From Vallitalea okinawensis (GTDB taxonomy: Bacteria > Bacillota > Clostridia > Lachnospirales > PQDH01): a stretch of DNA of 64,000 nucleotides. Each line of letters starts with the position of its first letter. The first letter of the stretch is position 1. Below, piece after piece: positions 1-8,718 of this stretch. Location: the NCBI RefSeq assembly GCF_002964605.1, contig NZ_PQDH01000002.1, positions 667,090-731,089 on the forward strand, in the 5' to 3' direction. Under the pieces are notes generated by a model. The model saw only the letters and a list, made by a program, of their open reading frames with translations. It was not told the origin of the DNA and ran no database searches. Position numbers and translations under genes: made by a program.

Positions 1-581
1 TTTAAGTCTTCTTTACTAAAAGCAATCTCATTACCCTTCTTACTTTTTATTGGACTTATTCCCAAATAATCTATTGCTTCGTCTGGATAATCATATTCAC
101 TTGCCACTTTGATAGGTAGCAAACTTTCAACTCCTGTTCCCTTTCTTATGATACTCAAAATACTAATATGAGCATGTACAAGCATCATTCTTGGTAATGA
201 ACTTCCATCGTCATATGCGTATGATATCTGCAGTCGATCAGGCCCTTCTACAACATTCATCCTAACCGGAGCAATGATTATTTTGAATTTAGCAATCCTT
301 TCAATACACTTCATCCCATTCTCTGCACATAATCCAGCAAAAAACTCAGGATTAAAAGATGCAACTGTATCTACTTTAGAAATTGCAACAATGAATTGTT
401 TATCCATATGTCGATCCATTGCATTAATGAATCCTTTATATTGATCTGCTGTCAATTGAAAGTTACTATTTTGCACAGCTCTTGGAGGAATTTCAGCTTC
501 TCTTAGAAGAAGTTCTAAATTCACTCCAATCTGTTCAAAGGTTTTTGCGCTGCTTTCATCGAATTTCAAATTATAATACAA
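1..581 (-). CDS. AraC-type regulator, N-terminal part (runs off window)
   Basis: The minus strand is open from a TTG at 581 to the window edge (193 codons seen). A TTG start is chosen because AGGAGTGG lies just upstream at 587-594 and no ATG is near. The visible part resembles the ligand-binding N-terminal domain of OruR/arabinose-binding-type AraC regulators, with the stretch SLPRMMLVHAHISILSII typical of that fold. The DNA-binding AraC domain, if present, is outside the window. The gene starts about 20 nt after the SDR gene stops, so the two are probably co-transcribed and the regulator may control the oxidoreductase. Family assignment is by recollection of the fold, so it is moderately sure. 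Confidence 0.6.
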   Translation of the reverse strand, partial: MYYNLKFDESSAKTFEQIGVNLELLLREAEIPPRAVQNSNFQLTADQYKGFINAMDRHMDKQFIVAISKVDTVASFNPEFFAGLCAENGMKCIERIAKFKIIIAPVRMNVVEGPDRLQISYAYDDGSSLPRMMLVHAHISILSIIRKGTGVESLLPIKVASEYDYPDEAIDYLGISPIKSKKGNEIAFSKEDL

Positions 582-600
582 GTTCACCACTCCTATCCAT

Positions 601-1557
601 TCAATGCAATCCAACAAGTTTGTATGTTTTGCTCACTAGTTCTTTAGCGACTTTCATATCTTTTGCATGCGGATTCGGCGTTGCTAAAGGCCAACCACCA
701 TCTTTACATTCCTTATCTCTATATAATACACTACTTTGACTAAAATACTCACCTGAATGTTTAACAGCTTGATCGGAAATCAAGCAATGTAATGATGTTT
801 GTGCTGATTCCTCATTTGAGTCTGTCATTGATCGAATAAAGGGTGCCATAATTGGACTAATAATTCTCATAAAAACATTTTCTTTGCCAAAATTTGATCT
901 AGCCCACCCAGGATGTACTGAAAAGGTAGAAACATTAGTCCCTTTTAATCTATTTGATAACTCTAGTGCATATAAAACATTAGCCACCTTAGCTTCTGAA
1001 TATGCATTCATTGCATTGAATTCCCTTTTGTCATAGTTTAAATCATCTAAATGAACATAAGGTCTATTATCAGGTCTTCCGGCATGAACACATGAAGATA
1101 ATAGAACAATTCTTGATGGCGCACTTTTTTTCAGTATATCTAGTAATGATTCAGTTAAGAGAAAATGTCCAAAATAACTCACTCCTATTGACATTTCAAA
1201 ACCATCTTTAGTTCTGGTAACGTCTCTTCCCATTGATACCATACCAGCATTACAATCTAAGCCGTGTAATTGATCATAACGACTAAGAAAATTCTTAACA
1301 AATTCTCTAACTGAACTTAAGTCCGCAAGATCTAATCTCATAACATCAAAACTACCAGTTAAACTCTTAAATTCCTCAGCTACCTTTTGACCTGCTTTTA
1401 CTCTTCTACACGCCATCACAACGTGAGCACCTTGTTTTATAAGTTGTCTAGTTGTTTCGAGTCCTACACCAGAATTAGCACCAGTTACAATATATGTTTT
1501 CCCAGACAAATCCTTATTTTCTGTCACATTATCAATCCATAATTTTCTTCTTGCCAT
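601..1557 (-). CDS. SDR-family oxidoreductase
   Basis: A 318-residue short-chain dehydrogenase/reductase. The cofactor loop TGANSGVG is at residues 25-32, the structural NAG at 103-105, serines at 154-155, and the catalytic pair in YSEAK at Y186 and K190, so the active site is intact. Length and sequence resemble the retinol-dehydrogenase/DHRS12-like branch of NAD(P)-dependent SDRs; the substrate cannot be told. An upstream in-frame ATG at 1611 exists, but the start at 1557 has a good GGAGG eight bases before it and gives the usual N-terminus. It precedes the AraC-type gene and probably forms a two-gene operon with it. Confidence 0.85.
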   Translation of the reverse strand: MARRKLWIDNVTENKDLSGKTYIVTGANSGVGLETTRQLIKQGAHVVMACRRVKAGQKVAEEFKSLTGSFDVMRLDLADLSSVREFVKNFLSRYDQLHGLDCNAGMVSMGRDVTRTKDGFEMSIGVSYFGHFLLTESLLDILKKSAPSRIVLLSSCVHAGRPDNRPYVHLDDLNYDKREFNAMNAYSEAKVANVLYALELSNRLKGTNVSTFSVHPGWARSNFGKENVFMRIISPIMAPFIRSMTDSNEESAQTSLHCLISDQAVKHSGEYFSQSSVLYRDKECKDGGWPLATPNPHAKDMKVAKELVSKTYKLVGLH

Positions 1558-1782
1558 TATTATACCTCCAAAATCACTAATTTTTAAGTCTATATTTCGA
1601 CAACCATTCACTAACCGGTTTGTTATGATAGCTTAAGTGTATCAAATCTGGAAAGAAAGTATAACTCCAAATCATGCCAACATGTCGTCAAATGACGCCA
1701 TTAACTTGAATTACGAATATTCATGATAATTCCTCATAAATTTACTCTAGATATGTAAAAAGTTCTGAATCGCATATTTAAA

Positions 1783-1879
1783 TTTAGATTACATTTAGTC
1801 ACTTAACTATGATATATTTAATTGATTTCGCCAATACTAAGTATATTATTTTCAATTTTAGTTACGTTTAGTTGATTAA
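1783..1879 (+). promoter_or_regulatory. Two imperfect direct repeats, candidate operator for the TetR operon
   Basis: Copy A (1783-1806) and copy B (1857-1879) share the cores TTACATTTAGT and TTACGTTTAGT followed by TTAA. Copy B overlaps the -35 hexamer of the promoter at 1872-1900. The arrangement would suit a repressor, most simply the adjacent TetR protein. The repeats are visible; the binding role is inferred. Confidence 0.35.
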
Positions 1880-1900
1880 TTTATTTAAATATGATATAAT
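1872..1900 (+). promoter_or_regulatory. Promoter of the TetR/two-component operon
   Basis: TTGATT (1872-1877) and TATAAT (1895-1900) are separated by 17 bp and lie 20 bp before the TetR start codon, leaving room for the ribosome site AAAAGGTG. A good sigma-A-type match. Confidence 0.6.
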
Positions 1901-1920
1901 TCTAATTAAAAAGGTGAATT

Positions 1921-2571
1921 ATGAGTTTTGATAGAGCAAGAAGCAAAGAAAATAAAGAAATTAGATTTACAGAAATTAAAAATGCTGCATGTAAGCTTTT
2001 TGATACAATGGCATATAGCGACATAACACTATCAAAGATTAGCGCTGAAATTAATTTTACTAGGGCTAATTTATATAAGTACGTAAAATCAAAAGAAGAA
2101 ATTTTTATATTAATTATGAAGGATGAGTATAATTCTTTAGTAAAGGATTTAAAAGAGAATTTGATGTTAGATCATCCACTAGACTCTAAGAGTTTTTGCA
2201 ATTTATATGCAAACGTATGTGGCAAACACACTAGATTTCTAAAACTTCAAACTATTTTATCATCTATAATAGAAGAGAATACAAATATCGAAACACTAAT
2301 AGAATATAAAAATGGTTTTGTAGATATAATCAAAGATTTTTATGATATATATAACTTCAATTTTAATGGACTAGATTCAGATGATATATTTAAAATAATG
2401 GATTATTCTAACTCACTTATGATTTCAAGACACATTGTATGTCATTCCAGCGAAAAACAACAATTAGCATTACAGGCATCTAAGTTTAATTTTCAAGTCC
2501 CAGACTTTGAAGAAACTTTATCTGAAGCAATGCAATATTTAATAAAAGGTATTAAGGTAAGCAAGTTATAA
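1921..2571 (+). CDS. TetR/AcrR-family regulator
   Basis: A 216-residue TetR-type repressor. The N-terminal helix-turn-helix spans about residues 35-56 (ITLSKISAEINFTRANLYKY), matching the family pattern in which the recognition helix is followed by YxxVxxKEEI. The C-terminal ligand domain is not assignable to a named subgroup. It is the first gene of a three-gene run with the response regulator 28 bp downstream and the kinase. A TetR gene in front of a two-component system suggests two inputs on one operon. Candidate operators lie upstream at 1783-1879. The family is sure; targets and ligand are unknown. Confidence 0.88.
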   Translation: MSFDRARSKENKEIRFTEIKNAACKLFDTMAYSDITLSKISAEINFTRANLYKYVKSKEEIFILIMKDEYNSLVKDLKENLMLDHPLDSKSFCNLYANVCGKHTRFLKLQTILSSIIEENTNIETLIEYKNGFVDIIKDFYDIYNFNFNGLDSDDIFKIMDYSNSLMISRHIVCHSSEKQQLALQASKFNFQVPDFEETLSEAMQYLIKGIKVSKL

Positions 2572-2599
2572 GTCAGTATTCGAGGTAAAGGTAAAGCGT

Positions 2600-3286
2600 A
2601 TGGTGAATATTTTAGTAGTAGAAGATGAAGAAAATATCAGAAAATTACTTGAGATAAACTTAAGAAATGAAGGTTATAATGTTATACTAGCCGAAAATGG
2701 CAGGATTGCACTTGATATCATGGACGTAAAACATATAGATTTAATCGTTTTAGACATAGTTATGCCTGAAATGGATGGATTCGAGTTTACAAAAATACTA
2801 CGCACTTGTAACTACACAACACCTATCTTAATGGCGACTGCTAAGCATTTTCCATCAGATAAGAAAAGAGGATTTATTCTAGGTACTGATGATTATATAA
2901 CAAAACCAATAGACATAGAAGAAATGCTTCTTAGAATTAAAGCACTTTTGAGAAGGTCAATGATCTCTACAAAAAATATACTTACAATAGGAAATGTTAC
3001 TCTTAACTATAATACTTTAGTTGTTACGAAAGATACTAGAGAATACAATGTTCCTCAGAAAGAATTTGAGCTCCTTTATAAATTATTATTATACCCTAAC
3101 AAAATATTTACTAGACTGCAACTTATGGACGAAATATGGGGACTTGATACAACCAGTGAAGAAACAACGGTAAATGTTCATATTAACAGACTTAGAAAAA
3201 AATTCTCTGATTTTGAAGAATTCAAGATTGTATCTGTTAGAGGTCTTGGCTATAAGGGAGTTATAAATGAAAGCAAAAAAAATTAA
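2600..3286 (+). CDS. OmpR/PhoB-family response regulator
   Basis: A 228-residue transcription factor with an N-terminal receiver domain (acidic D9, phospho-acceptor D52 in VLDIVMPEMDG, K102 in ITKP) and a C-terminal winged helix (about 130-222, ending VSVRGLGYKG). All key receiver residues are present. Its 3' end overlaps the kinase gene by 20 bp, which marks them as a cognate pair. OmpR-family proteins bind tandem direct repeats; a perfect 11-bp tandem repeat at 8719-8740, upstream of the lipid operon, is a plausible target. That link is inference. Confidence 0.92.
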   Translation: MVNILVVEDEENIRKLLEINLRNEGYNVILAENGRIALDIMDVKHIDLIVLDIVMPEMDGFEFTKILRTCNYTTPILMATAKHFPSDKKRGFILGTDDYITKPIDIEEMLLRIKALLRRSMISTKNILTIGNVTLNYNTLVVTKDTREYNVPQKEFELLYKLLLYPNKIFTRLQLMDEIWGLDTTSEETTVNVHINRLRKKFSDFEEFKIVSVRGLGYKGVINESKKN

Positions 3287-4295
3287 TAAGTATAAATTAA
3301 CAATCTCACTCTTTTTAATAATAATAGTATCATTTATTGTAATTCAATCTTTAGTTACATTCATAACACAAAATGTGCTTGAAATAACAATAATAAAACA
3401 GCTCAAAAATGCTAATCCTAATATTCATACTATATTTAAAGTATTTAGTTTTGTAGCAGTAGGCATAGGGGTTTCTTTTTTTATTAGTACATTTATACTT
3501 AAACCTGTCCATGTAATAATTGAAGGAATACATAGAATAGGTGAAGGCGATTTTACTATAAGACTTGAAGAAACTGGTGTAAAAGATTTAAAGTCACTTG
3601 CTATAAGCATTAATAAGATGGCTAAAGAACTAGAAAACAAAGAAATTTTTAATACAGATTTTATTAATAATTTTTCTCACGAATTTAAGACTCCTATAGT
3701 TTCTATAAAAGGTTTTGCCGAAATTTTAAAAGAGAATAATTTAAGTGATGATGAAAGAAAAGAATATCTTAATATTATAATTAATCAATCAGATAGATTA
3801 TCAAAACTAGCAACTAACGTTCTTGATTTATCAAAATTTGAAAGTGAAGAAATTCTAAAAGATTTAGAAACATTTAATCTTACCGAACAAATAACACAAT
3901 CTATATTACTTTTTGAAAAACAACTTGATGATAAAAATATTGATCTAAATGTAGATATGGAAACCATTTATTTCACTGCTAATAAGGAGCATTTATCTCA
4001 TATTTGGATTAACCTTATTGATAACGGAATAAAGTTCAGTCCTGTAAATGGAATAATAATTATTTCTCTTTATCAAGTGCATAGCTCTATAGTATTTACT
4101 ATTTGTAATAAAAATAGTTATATAAAAAAAGAAGATATCCCTTATATTTTTGATAAATTTTATAAAAGCAAAAATAGTTCAAAAGGTAATGGCCTTGGTC
4201 TTTCTGTAGCTAAAAAGGTTGCGATGATATATGGTGGAAATATTACCTGTAATAGTAACGAAGAAAAAGGAACAGAGTTTAAGGTTATTATCTAG
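3267..4295 (+). CDS. Sensor histidine kinase (HAMP, HisKA, HATPase)
   Basis: A 342-residue membrane kinase. Two membrane segments (about 12-37 and 58-79) flank only about 20 residues, so there is almost no extracytoplasmic sensor domain, as in intramembrane-sensing kinases. A HAMP region follows (80-125), then the phospho-acceptor H138 in FSHEFKTPIVSIKGF, the N box IWINLIDNGIKFS, and the ATP lid with GNGLGLSVAKK near the C-terminus. It overlaps the response regulator by 20 bp. The short loop suggests it senses something in or at the membrane, which fits the neighbouring phospholipid genes; this is inference. Confidence 0.92.
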   Translation: MKAKKINKYKLTISLFLIIIVSFIVIQSLVTFITQNVLEITIIKQLKNANPNIHTIFKVFSFVAVGIGVSFFISTFILKPVHVIIEGIHRIGEGDFTIRLEETGVKDLKSLAISINKMAKELENKEIFNTDFINNFSHEFKTPIVSIKGFAEILKENNLSDDERKEYLNIIINQSDRLSKLATNVLDLSKFESEEILKDLETFNLTEQITQSILLFEKQLDDKNIDLNVDMETIYFTANKEHLSHIWINLIDNGIKFSPVNGIIIISLYQVHSSIVFTICNKNSYIKKEDIPYIFDKFYKSKNSSKGNGLGLSVAKKVAMIYGGNITCNSNEEKGTEFKVII

Positions 4296-4320
4296 CCTTG
4301 CTCTGTTCTTCTTTTTATTT
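4271..4320. terminator. Bidirectional terminator between convergent operons
   Basis: GAACAGAG (4271-4278) pairs with CTCTGTTC (4302-4309), with an inner AAGG/CCTT pair. It is followed by TTCTTTTTATT on the plus strand and by CCTTTTTCTTC on the minus strand. It lies within the kinase 3' end and serves both the kinase operon and the lipid operon. Confidence 0.6.
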
Positions 4321-5391
4321 TTCAGATCGTCCAATCAATTCAATTAACACATATTCTGATATAGTGCCAAGCCTAATAGGTGTCCCCCATGTGCCTATTC
4401 CTGACGTTACCACAGAATTAAAATCACCTATAGTCTTCAGTCCATAAGAATTATTATATATGAGTCCTACTATTAAGTTGCCGGGGAATATTTGGTCATT
4501 ATGAGTATGCCCTGATAACGCTAAATCCACGCCTTTATCTGCTAGTACATCTAATTCTAACGGCTGATGGTCTAATACAATTACAGGTTTTGATAAATCT
4601 ATGTCTTTTATAAGATTATGAAAACTTTCTCTATTATTATCTATACTAATATCATTTCTTCCCACTAAATAAAACCAGTCATCTATAAGTACTGTTTCGT
4701 CATTTATAACATTTATGCCATTTTTCAATAAGTTATCAAGCACCATATCTTCATTTAATTCAGAGAACATATTATGAGGTGCTGTATCGTGGTTGCCATA
4801 AACATAATAAGTTCCGTATGTAGATTTAATATCCCCTAATATAATGCTAGTTTTTTCCATTTCTTCTTTTTTTGTACTATCATCAAAAATATCACCTACT
4901 AATAGTACAATATCTGGTTTCTGCTTCTCAATCTCTTTAGCATACTTTTCTATATTAATACTCGTTATTGATACACCTAAGTGAACGTCTGCTATCATAG
5001 CGATAGACAGTTTTTCGCCTTCTTCCATTTTATCAGTAGTAATACTGTATGATGTTTGTTTTACGTCATATGCAGTAAATACACCTACTAAAATAATTAT
5101 TCCTGTCAACAAAATTCCTAATATTAAAGAAAAATCAGCAAGTTTAATACCTTTAAAGTATTTACCTAAACCATTAAATAATAAAGTAGAAAAAAACAAA
5201 ATAATAAAGACAATTATGCCTGTAACTACGCCTCTAATCATAATACCTATAAGAGTAAATCCAGTGAAAATCATAACACTTTTTTTTATTTTACTATCTG
5301 TTAGTTTATACTCATTTTTATAAAATTTGTAAAAATATATTGCCATAAAAACCACTAAAATCATTAAAATTATAGCAAAGACTATAAACAT
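4315..5391 (-). CDS. Membrane metallophosphoesterase, YaeI-like
   Basis: A 358-residue protein with about four N-terminal membrane segments (residues 1-22, 38-72, 88-108) and a calcineurin-like phosphoesterase domain. The metal-binding motifs are all visible: DVH at 135-137, GDIFDD at 166-171, GNHD at 199-202, LDHQP, and SGHTHNDQIFPG near 290-300. This layout matches membrane-anchored YaeI/YkuE-type phosphodiesterases, some of which act on lipid-linked substrates. It overlaps the psd gene by 10 bp with a strong ribosome site inside psd, so it is translationally coupled and is the last gene of the lipid operon. A role in lipid head-group turnover is inferred from context. Confidence 0.85.
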   Translation of the reverse strand: MFIVFAIILMILVVFMAIYFYKFYKNEYKLTDSKIKKSVMIFTGFTLIGIMIRGVVTGIIVFIILFFSTLLFNGLGKYFKGIKLADFSLILGILLTGIIILVGVFTAYDVKQTSYSITTDKMEEGEKLSIAMIADVHLGVSITSINIEKYAKEIEKQKPDIVLLVGDIFDDSTKKEEMEKTSIILGDIKSTYGTYYVYGNHDTAPHNMFSELNEDMVLDNLLKNGINVINDETVLIDDWFYLVGRNDISIDNNRESFHNLIKDIDLSKPVIVLDHQPLELDVLADKGVDLALSGHTHNDQIFPGNLIVGLIYNNSYGLKTIGDFNSVVTSGIGTWGTPIRLGTISEYVLIELIGRSEK

Positions 5392-6209
5392 TTTTTCTCC
5401 TCCAAAGAAATATCATCTCCTATATTTTCTCCAATCGATACATAGGTAATATTATCTAAAAGATTATCTTTTGGTCTGATAACTCCCTTTTCAAATAGAA
5501 TTACAACTGCACTGCCACCTAATTTAAAACTAGATATAACATCACCTTTTTTTATTTGCTCATTTACCTTTATGTGTTTATTTATACTACTAACAAGCAT
5601 AGATCCTATTTGCACAATTGCAACCTGTCCAAAGTTTTTTGTATCAGCTGTATATACACTTCTGTAGTTAGTACATAAGGTATTTTCCCAAAATTTAGAT
5701 ACAACTGAGTGTGTAGAGTGATAACCACCTTCTATTATTTTTTCTGACTTAATTACCATATCATCGAAACTGTAAAGTCTATGGCAATGGGATGTAGTAA
5801 GCCTAAAAACATATGCTAATCCATCATCAAATTTATCAGAACCACTATTTAATAATTTTTTTGCTGTAAAGCTTTCTCCTTTTATTTCTACATCTGTACT
5901 TATATTTCTTATATTGTTTATAACCGTAACATTGCCCTCGCAAGGGGAACAAAAGGAGGTGTTCTTACTCTTTAAATGTACGAAATCGTCACCTCTAGCA
6001 AAAAAATCATTAAAGGAATTATAATTTCTTTCCACTTTAACACCTCTTTTTTTAGCGAATGTATTAATATGTATCGTACTAAGTCTGCTATCAGCATACT
6101 TTTGTGCTATTTTCAAAACATTTTTTCTCATAATTGCCGTTAGTAAGTTTCTTGTTATAAAATTACTATAAAGATATTTTAAGATCTTTCCATCAACGTC
6201 TTTTTTCAT
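5382..6209 (-). CDS. psd: Phosphatidylserine decarboxylase proenzyme
   Basis: A 275-residue protein that converts phosphatidylserine to phosphatidylethanolamine. Seen: FNDFFAR at 66-72, SPCEG at 88-92, catalytic-region histidines in TTSHCHRLYSFDD (about 138-150) and GGYHSTHSVV (161-170), and the self-cleavage site GGS at 231-233. The serine S233 should become the pyruvoyl group. Many relatives have GGST or LGST here; this one reads GGSA after the serine, a small deviation. The gene sits between the lipocalin-like gene and the phosphoesterase in one operon with phosphatidylserine synthase, so both steps to phosphatidylethanolamine are encoded together. Confidence 0.92.
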   Translation of the reverse strand: MKKDVDGKILKYLYSNFITRNLLTAIMRKNVLKIAQKYADSRLSTIHINTFAKKRGVKVERNYNSFNDFFARGDDFVHLKSKNTSFCSPCEGNVTVINNIRNISTDVEIKGESFTAKKLLNSGSDKFDDGLAYVFRLTTSHCHRLYSFDDMVIKSEKIIEGGYHSTHSVVSKFWENTLCTNYRSVYTADTKNFGQVAIVQIGSMLVSSINKHIKVNEQIKKGDVISSFKLGGSAVVILFEKGVIRPKDNLLDNITYVSIGENIGDDISLEEKKCL

Positions 6210-6222
6210 ATCTCTCTTCCTC

Positions 6223-6687
6223 TTAACGTTTTAATTTAAGTTTATACTCTAGACTATTATTCCAATCACCAAAAGTAAGAATATCATCTGCTAAAGACTT
6301 AAATATAAATTTCCCGCTGTACATATGTGTACCTTCAAGGGCACCACTTTTTAAAACAACTGTAAGATCAGAAATTAAATATGCCCTTCTTACTTCATAG
6401 CTACCTTCCAAAGCACCACCAAATTCATAAGAATCTACAATAAATTTTTCTCCATCAAAAGTCCATATTCTATCTTCAGCAGTGTAATCAATTATTCCAT
6501 TGCTATCCTCATACGATATGAGCTTCCACTCGCCGATTATCTCATTATCTACCGCCTCTACACTTAATATTTCTATATGCCTTAATTCCGTATTATTTCG
6601 TGAAACATCTGTTTGAATTTCTGTACTTGCATAGAATGTTAGTATCAACATTATACATATAAATATTACATTTCTAATTTTCAGCAT
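6223..6687 (-). CDS. Exported lipocalin-like protein
   Basis: A 154-residue protein with an N-terminal hydrophobic signal (about 5-22) and no lipobox cysteine. The mature part begins near IIGEWKLISYED, a GxW pattern typical of small lipocalin-like eight-strand barrels, and continues with alternating strands (WTFDGEKFIVDSYEF, GSYEVRRAYLI). Such folds bind hydrophobic ligands, which would suit the lipid genes around it, but the match is to a general fold and not to a named family. It lies 13 bp upstream of psd and 15 bp after pssA. Function is unknown. Confidence 0.6.
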   Translation of the reverse strand: MLKIRNVIFICIMLILTFYASTEIQTDVSRNNTELRHIEILSVEAVDNEIIGEWKLISYEDSNGIIDYTAEDRIWTFDGEKFIVDSYEFGGALEGSYEVRRAYLISDLTVVLKSGALEGTHMYSGKFIFKSLADDILTFGDWNNSLEYKLKLKR

Positions 6688-6702
6688 ATTTTTACTCCTT
6701 AT

Positions 6703-7302
6703 TTATAATATGAAAAATAGCGTAAAAAGTCCTAATGCAGATAAAATCAACATTTCTCTTAATCTTGGTTTTACAACCTTTATTGGCGATATAAAGGCTA
6801 TTGCCACTAACAATAAAAGCGCTGTATAGCAACTAGGATTTTCTACTCCAAATACGCCATAAAACATTGGCAATATAAGAGCCATTGACGTTATTGGTAG
6901 CCCTTTGAAATATTTCCTGCCTGTGTTTGTAACAAGCGAATTATTTTCCACCATAATATTAAAGTAAGCCAACCTTATCAGCCCTGCTAGTACATAAATA
7001 CTAGATACTATCATAAAATGAAAACTTTTACCAGTTATCTGAAAACAAATTATTGCAGGAAAAACACCAAAACAAATTAAATCACAAAGACTATCTATCT
7101 GCACACCAAAACGTTTCTCGTCATCAGTCCGCTTTCTTGTTGCGGCTATTTTCCCATCAAACATATCGCAAAATCCAGATAACATAAGGGCTATTAGAGC
7201 ATATTTTAAATTACCATAAATAGCAAAATAGATTCCAACTATTGAAATGAATAAGCTAAAGTACGTAAGTATAACAGTGTAATTGTAAAATCCAACTAAC
7301 AT
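6703..7302 (-). CDS. pssA: CDP-diacylglycerol-serine O-phosphatidyltransferase
   Basis: A 199-residue integral membrane CDP-alcohol phosphatidyltransferase with about six membrane segments. The signature begins DMFDGKIAA at 46-54 and ends GVQIDSLCD at 66-74, so the metal-binding aspartates D46, D49, D70 and D74 are present. The arginine normally following the alanine in DGxxAR is alanine here (A54), and the loop appears one residue shorter than in relatives. The start at 7302 is chosen over 7359 because AAAGGAGG lies just before it and it avoids overlap with the upstream gene. It makes the phosphatidylserine that Psd decarboxylates. Confidence 0.88.
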   Translation of the reverse strand: MLVGFYNYTVILTYFSLFISIVGIYFAIYGNLKYALIALMLSGFCDMFDGKIAATRKRTDDEKRFGVQIDSLCDLICFGVFPAIICFQITGKSFHFMIVSSIYVLAGLIRLAYFNIMVENNSLVTNTGRKYFKGLPITSMALILPMFYGVFGVENPSCYTALLLLVAIAFISPIKVVKPRLREMLILSALGLFTLFFIL

Positions 7303-7313
7303 ATTTTCCTCCT

Positions 7314-7898
7314 TTAAAAAATCGACTCTAAAAGTCCACAATACATTAATAAGCTCCAAGGTTTACCTATAGCAACCATTAGCAGAAATCTTTTATAAGA
7401 CATTTTAGTAAGACCACCAATATAATACAAAGTATCATCTGGCATAAGAAGTAAAGATACTATGGCTAAAAAAGATAAATCAAAACTTTTCTTCTTATCT
7501 GTCCACTTAGTGCATTTATTATAATTATTTTCTCCAATTATATTAATAACAAATTTTTTACCATACCTCCTTGCTAAATAAAATGCTAGACTACTACTAA
7601 GTAAATTTCCTATATACAGCAAGATAAATGCATTAATAGGACCAAACATTGTAACTCCACCTACATACCCTATAAAAGTTGGAATAATTGGTACTAGTAC
7701 TCTAATCACAACATATAGAGTAAAAATCATTGGTGCCAAAATTCCAAAACCCTCTATATAGTTAGTAAATGTATCACTGTTTTCAAAAGCCCCAGTATAA
7801 AAACCAATTATAATAACGGACATAGCATTAATCAAAAAAACTGAAATTACTATAAATCCAATCTTTTTGATTGTGTTTTCTTCTATTTGTGACATCAT
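7314..7898 (-). CDS. VTT-domain (TVP38/TMEM64-like) membrane protein
   Basis: A 194-residue protein with about five membrane segments. The central block VPIIPTFIGYVGGVTMFGPINAF followed by SSLAFYLARRYGKKF is the VTT/SNARE-associated motif of the DedA/TVP38 superfamily, whose better-studied members move lipids such as undecaprenyl phosphate or phosphatidylethanolamine across membranes. Its placement directly before pssA suggests lipid transport or flipping in this pathway; that is inference. The ribosome site GGGAG lies eight bases before the start. Confidence 0.85.
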   Translation of the reverse strand: MMSQIEENTIKKIGFIVISVFLINAMSVIIIGFYTGAFENSDTFTNYIEGFGILAPMIFTLYVVIRVLVPIIPTFIGYVGGVTMFGPINAFILLYIGNLLSSSLAFYLARRYGKKFVINIIGENNYNKCTKWTDKKKSFDLSFLAIVSLLLMPDDTLYYIGGLTKMSYKRFLLMVAIGKPWSLLMYCGLLESIF

Positions 7899-7910
7899 AC
7901 ATTTTACTCC

Positions 7911-8666
7911 CTAGATTAAATAATTTACGCTAGTAATCATAATACCAAAAATTAATAAAAATACACCGACTACTTTGTTCAGTTTAATAGGATTAAGCTT
8001 GTTAGCATATGCTGCAGCAATTTTTGCTCCAATAAATGCAGTTAAACAGCATACAAATAAATATAAAATATCATGCGGCATAATTATCATGTGACTTACT
8101 CCTCCTATTAACGCAGTAAATGTCATTATAAATACACTTGTACCGACTGCAGTTTTTACATCGTATTTTAAAACACTTGTTAAAATTATAAGTAATGCTA
8201 TTCCACCTCCAGCACCAAGATAACCGCACATCGCACCACATAAAGCTCCACAAATAACGCACTTAATAGTTCTATTTTTATCTTCTGTGTCATTACTCTC
8301 AGTAACTAAAATAGGTCTCGCTAGAAATCTAGTTCCAAGAATTATTACTATTAAATTTGTCATGCTACCTAATATTTTTGTATCACTAAGTGATGAGATG
8401 TAGGAAAATATAAGTGTGAAAACCAATACTGAACCTAGTAAATACAAACTGTTCATTATGTCGATATTTTTATTTTTTCTATATGTCAATGCAGATGTCG
8501 CCGAAGCAAAAACATCAGAGAAAAGAGCCATTCCAATAGCAACATAAGGGTCAGTTCCTAAAAATGTAACAAGCAGTGGTACAACTATAGCAGCTGCCGA
8601 TACACCTACAAGACCTGTTGCAATCCCTGCTAGACCTCCTGCTATAGATAATATTAAATAATCCAT
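7911..8666 (-). CDS. TSUP-family (TauE/SafE) permease
   Basis: A 251-residue membrane protein with seven to eight membrane segments in two halves. Each half carries a glycine-rich opening, GLAGIATGLVGVSAAAIVVP at the start and GALCGAMCGYLGAGGGIALL in the middle, the hallmark duplicated motif of TSUP anion exporters. It is the first gene of the lipid operon and its start follows AAAGGACG. TSUP proteins usually move sulfite, sulfoacetate or other organosulfur anions; why one leads a phosphatidylethanolamine operon is unclear. Confidence 0.88.
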   Translation of the reverse strand: MDYLILSIAGGLAGIATGLVGVSAAAIVVPLLVTFLGTDPYVAIGMALFSDVFASATSALTYRKNKNIDIMNSLYLLGSVLVFTLIFSYISSLSDTKILGSMTNLIVIILGTRFLARPILVTESNDTEDKNRTIKCVICGALCGAMCGYLGAGGGIALLIILTSVLKYDVKTAVGTSVFIMTFTALIGGVSHMIIMPHDILYLFVCCLTAFIGAKIAAAYANKLNPIKLNKVVGVFLLIFGIMITSVNYLI

Positions 8667-8718
8667 AATAATTCGTCCTTTATTGTGATTTGTTTTTTAC
8701 ACTGAAAGAATAACATAA

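Noticed and set aside
482-739. Plus-strand open frame of 85 codons at 482-739
   Set aside because: It is antisense to the SDR and AraC-type genes, has no ribosome site and reads like random low-complexity sequence.
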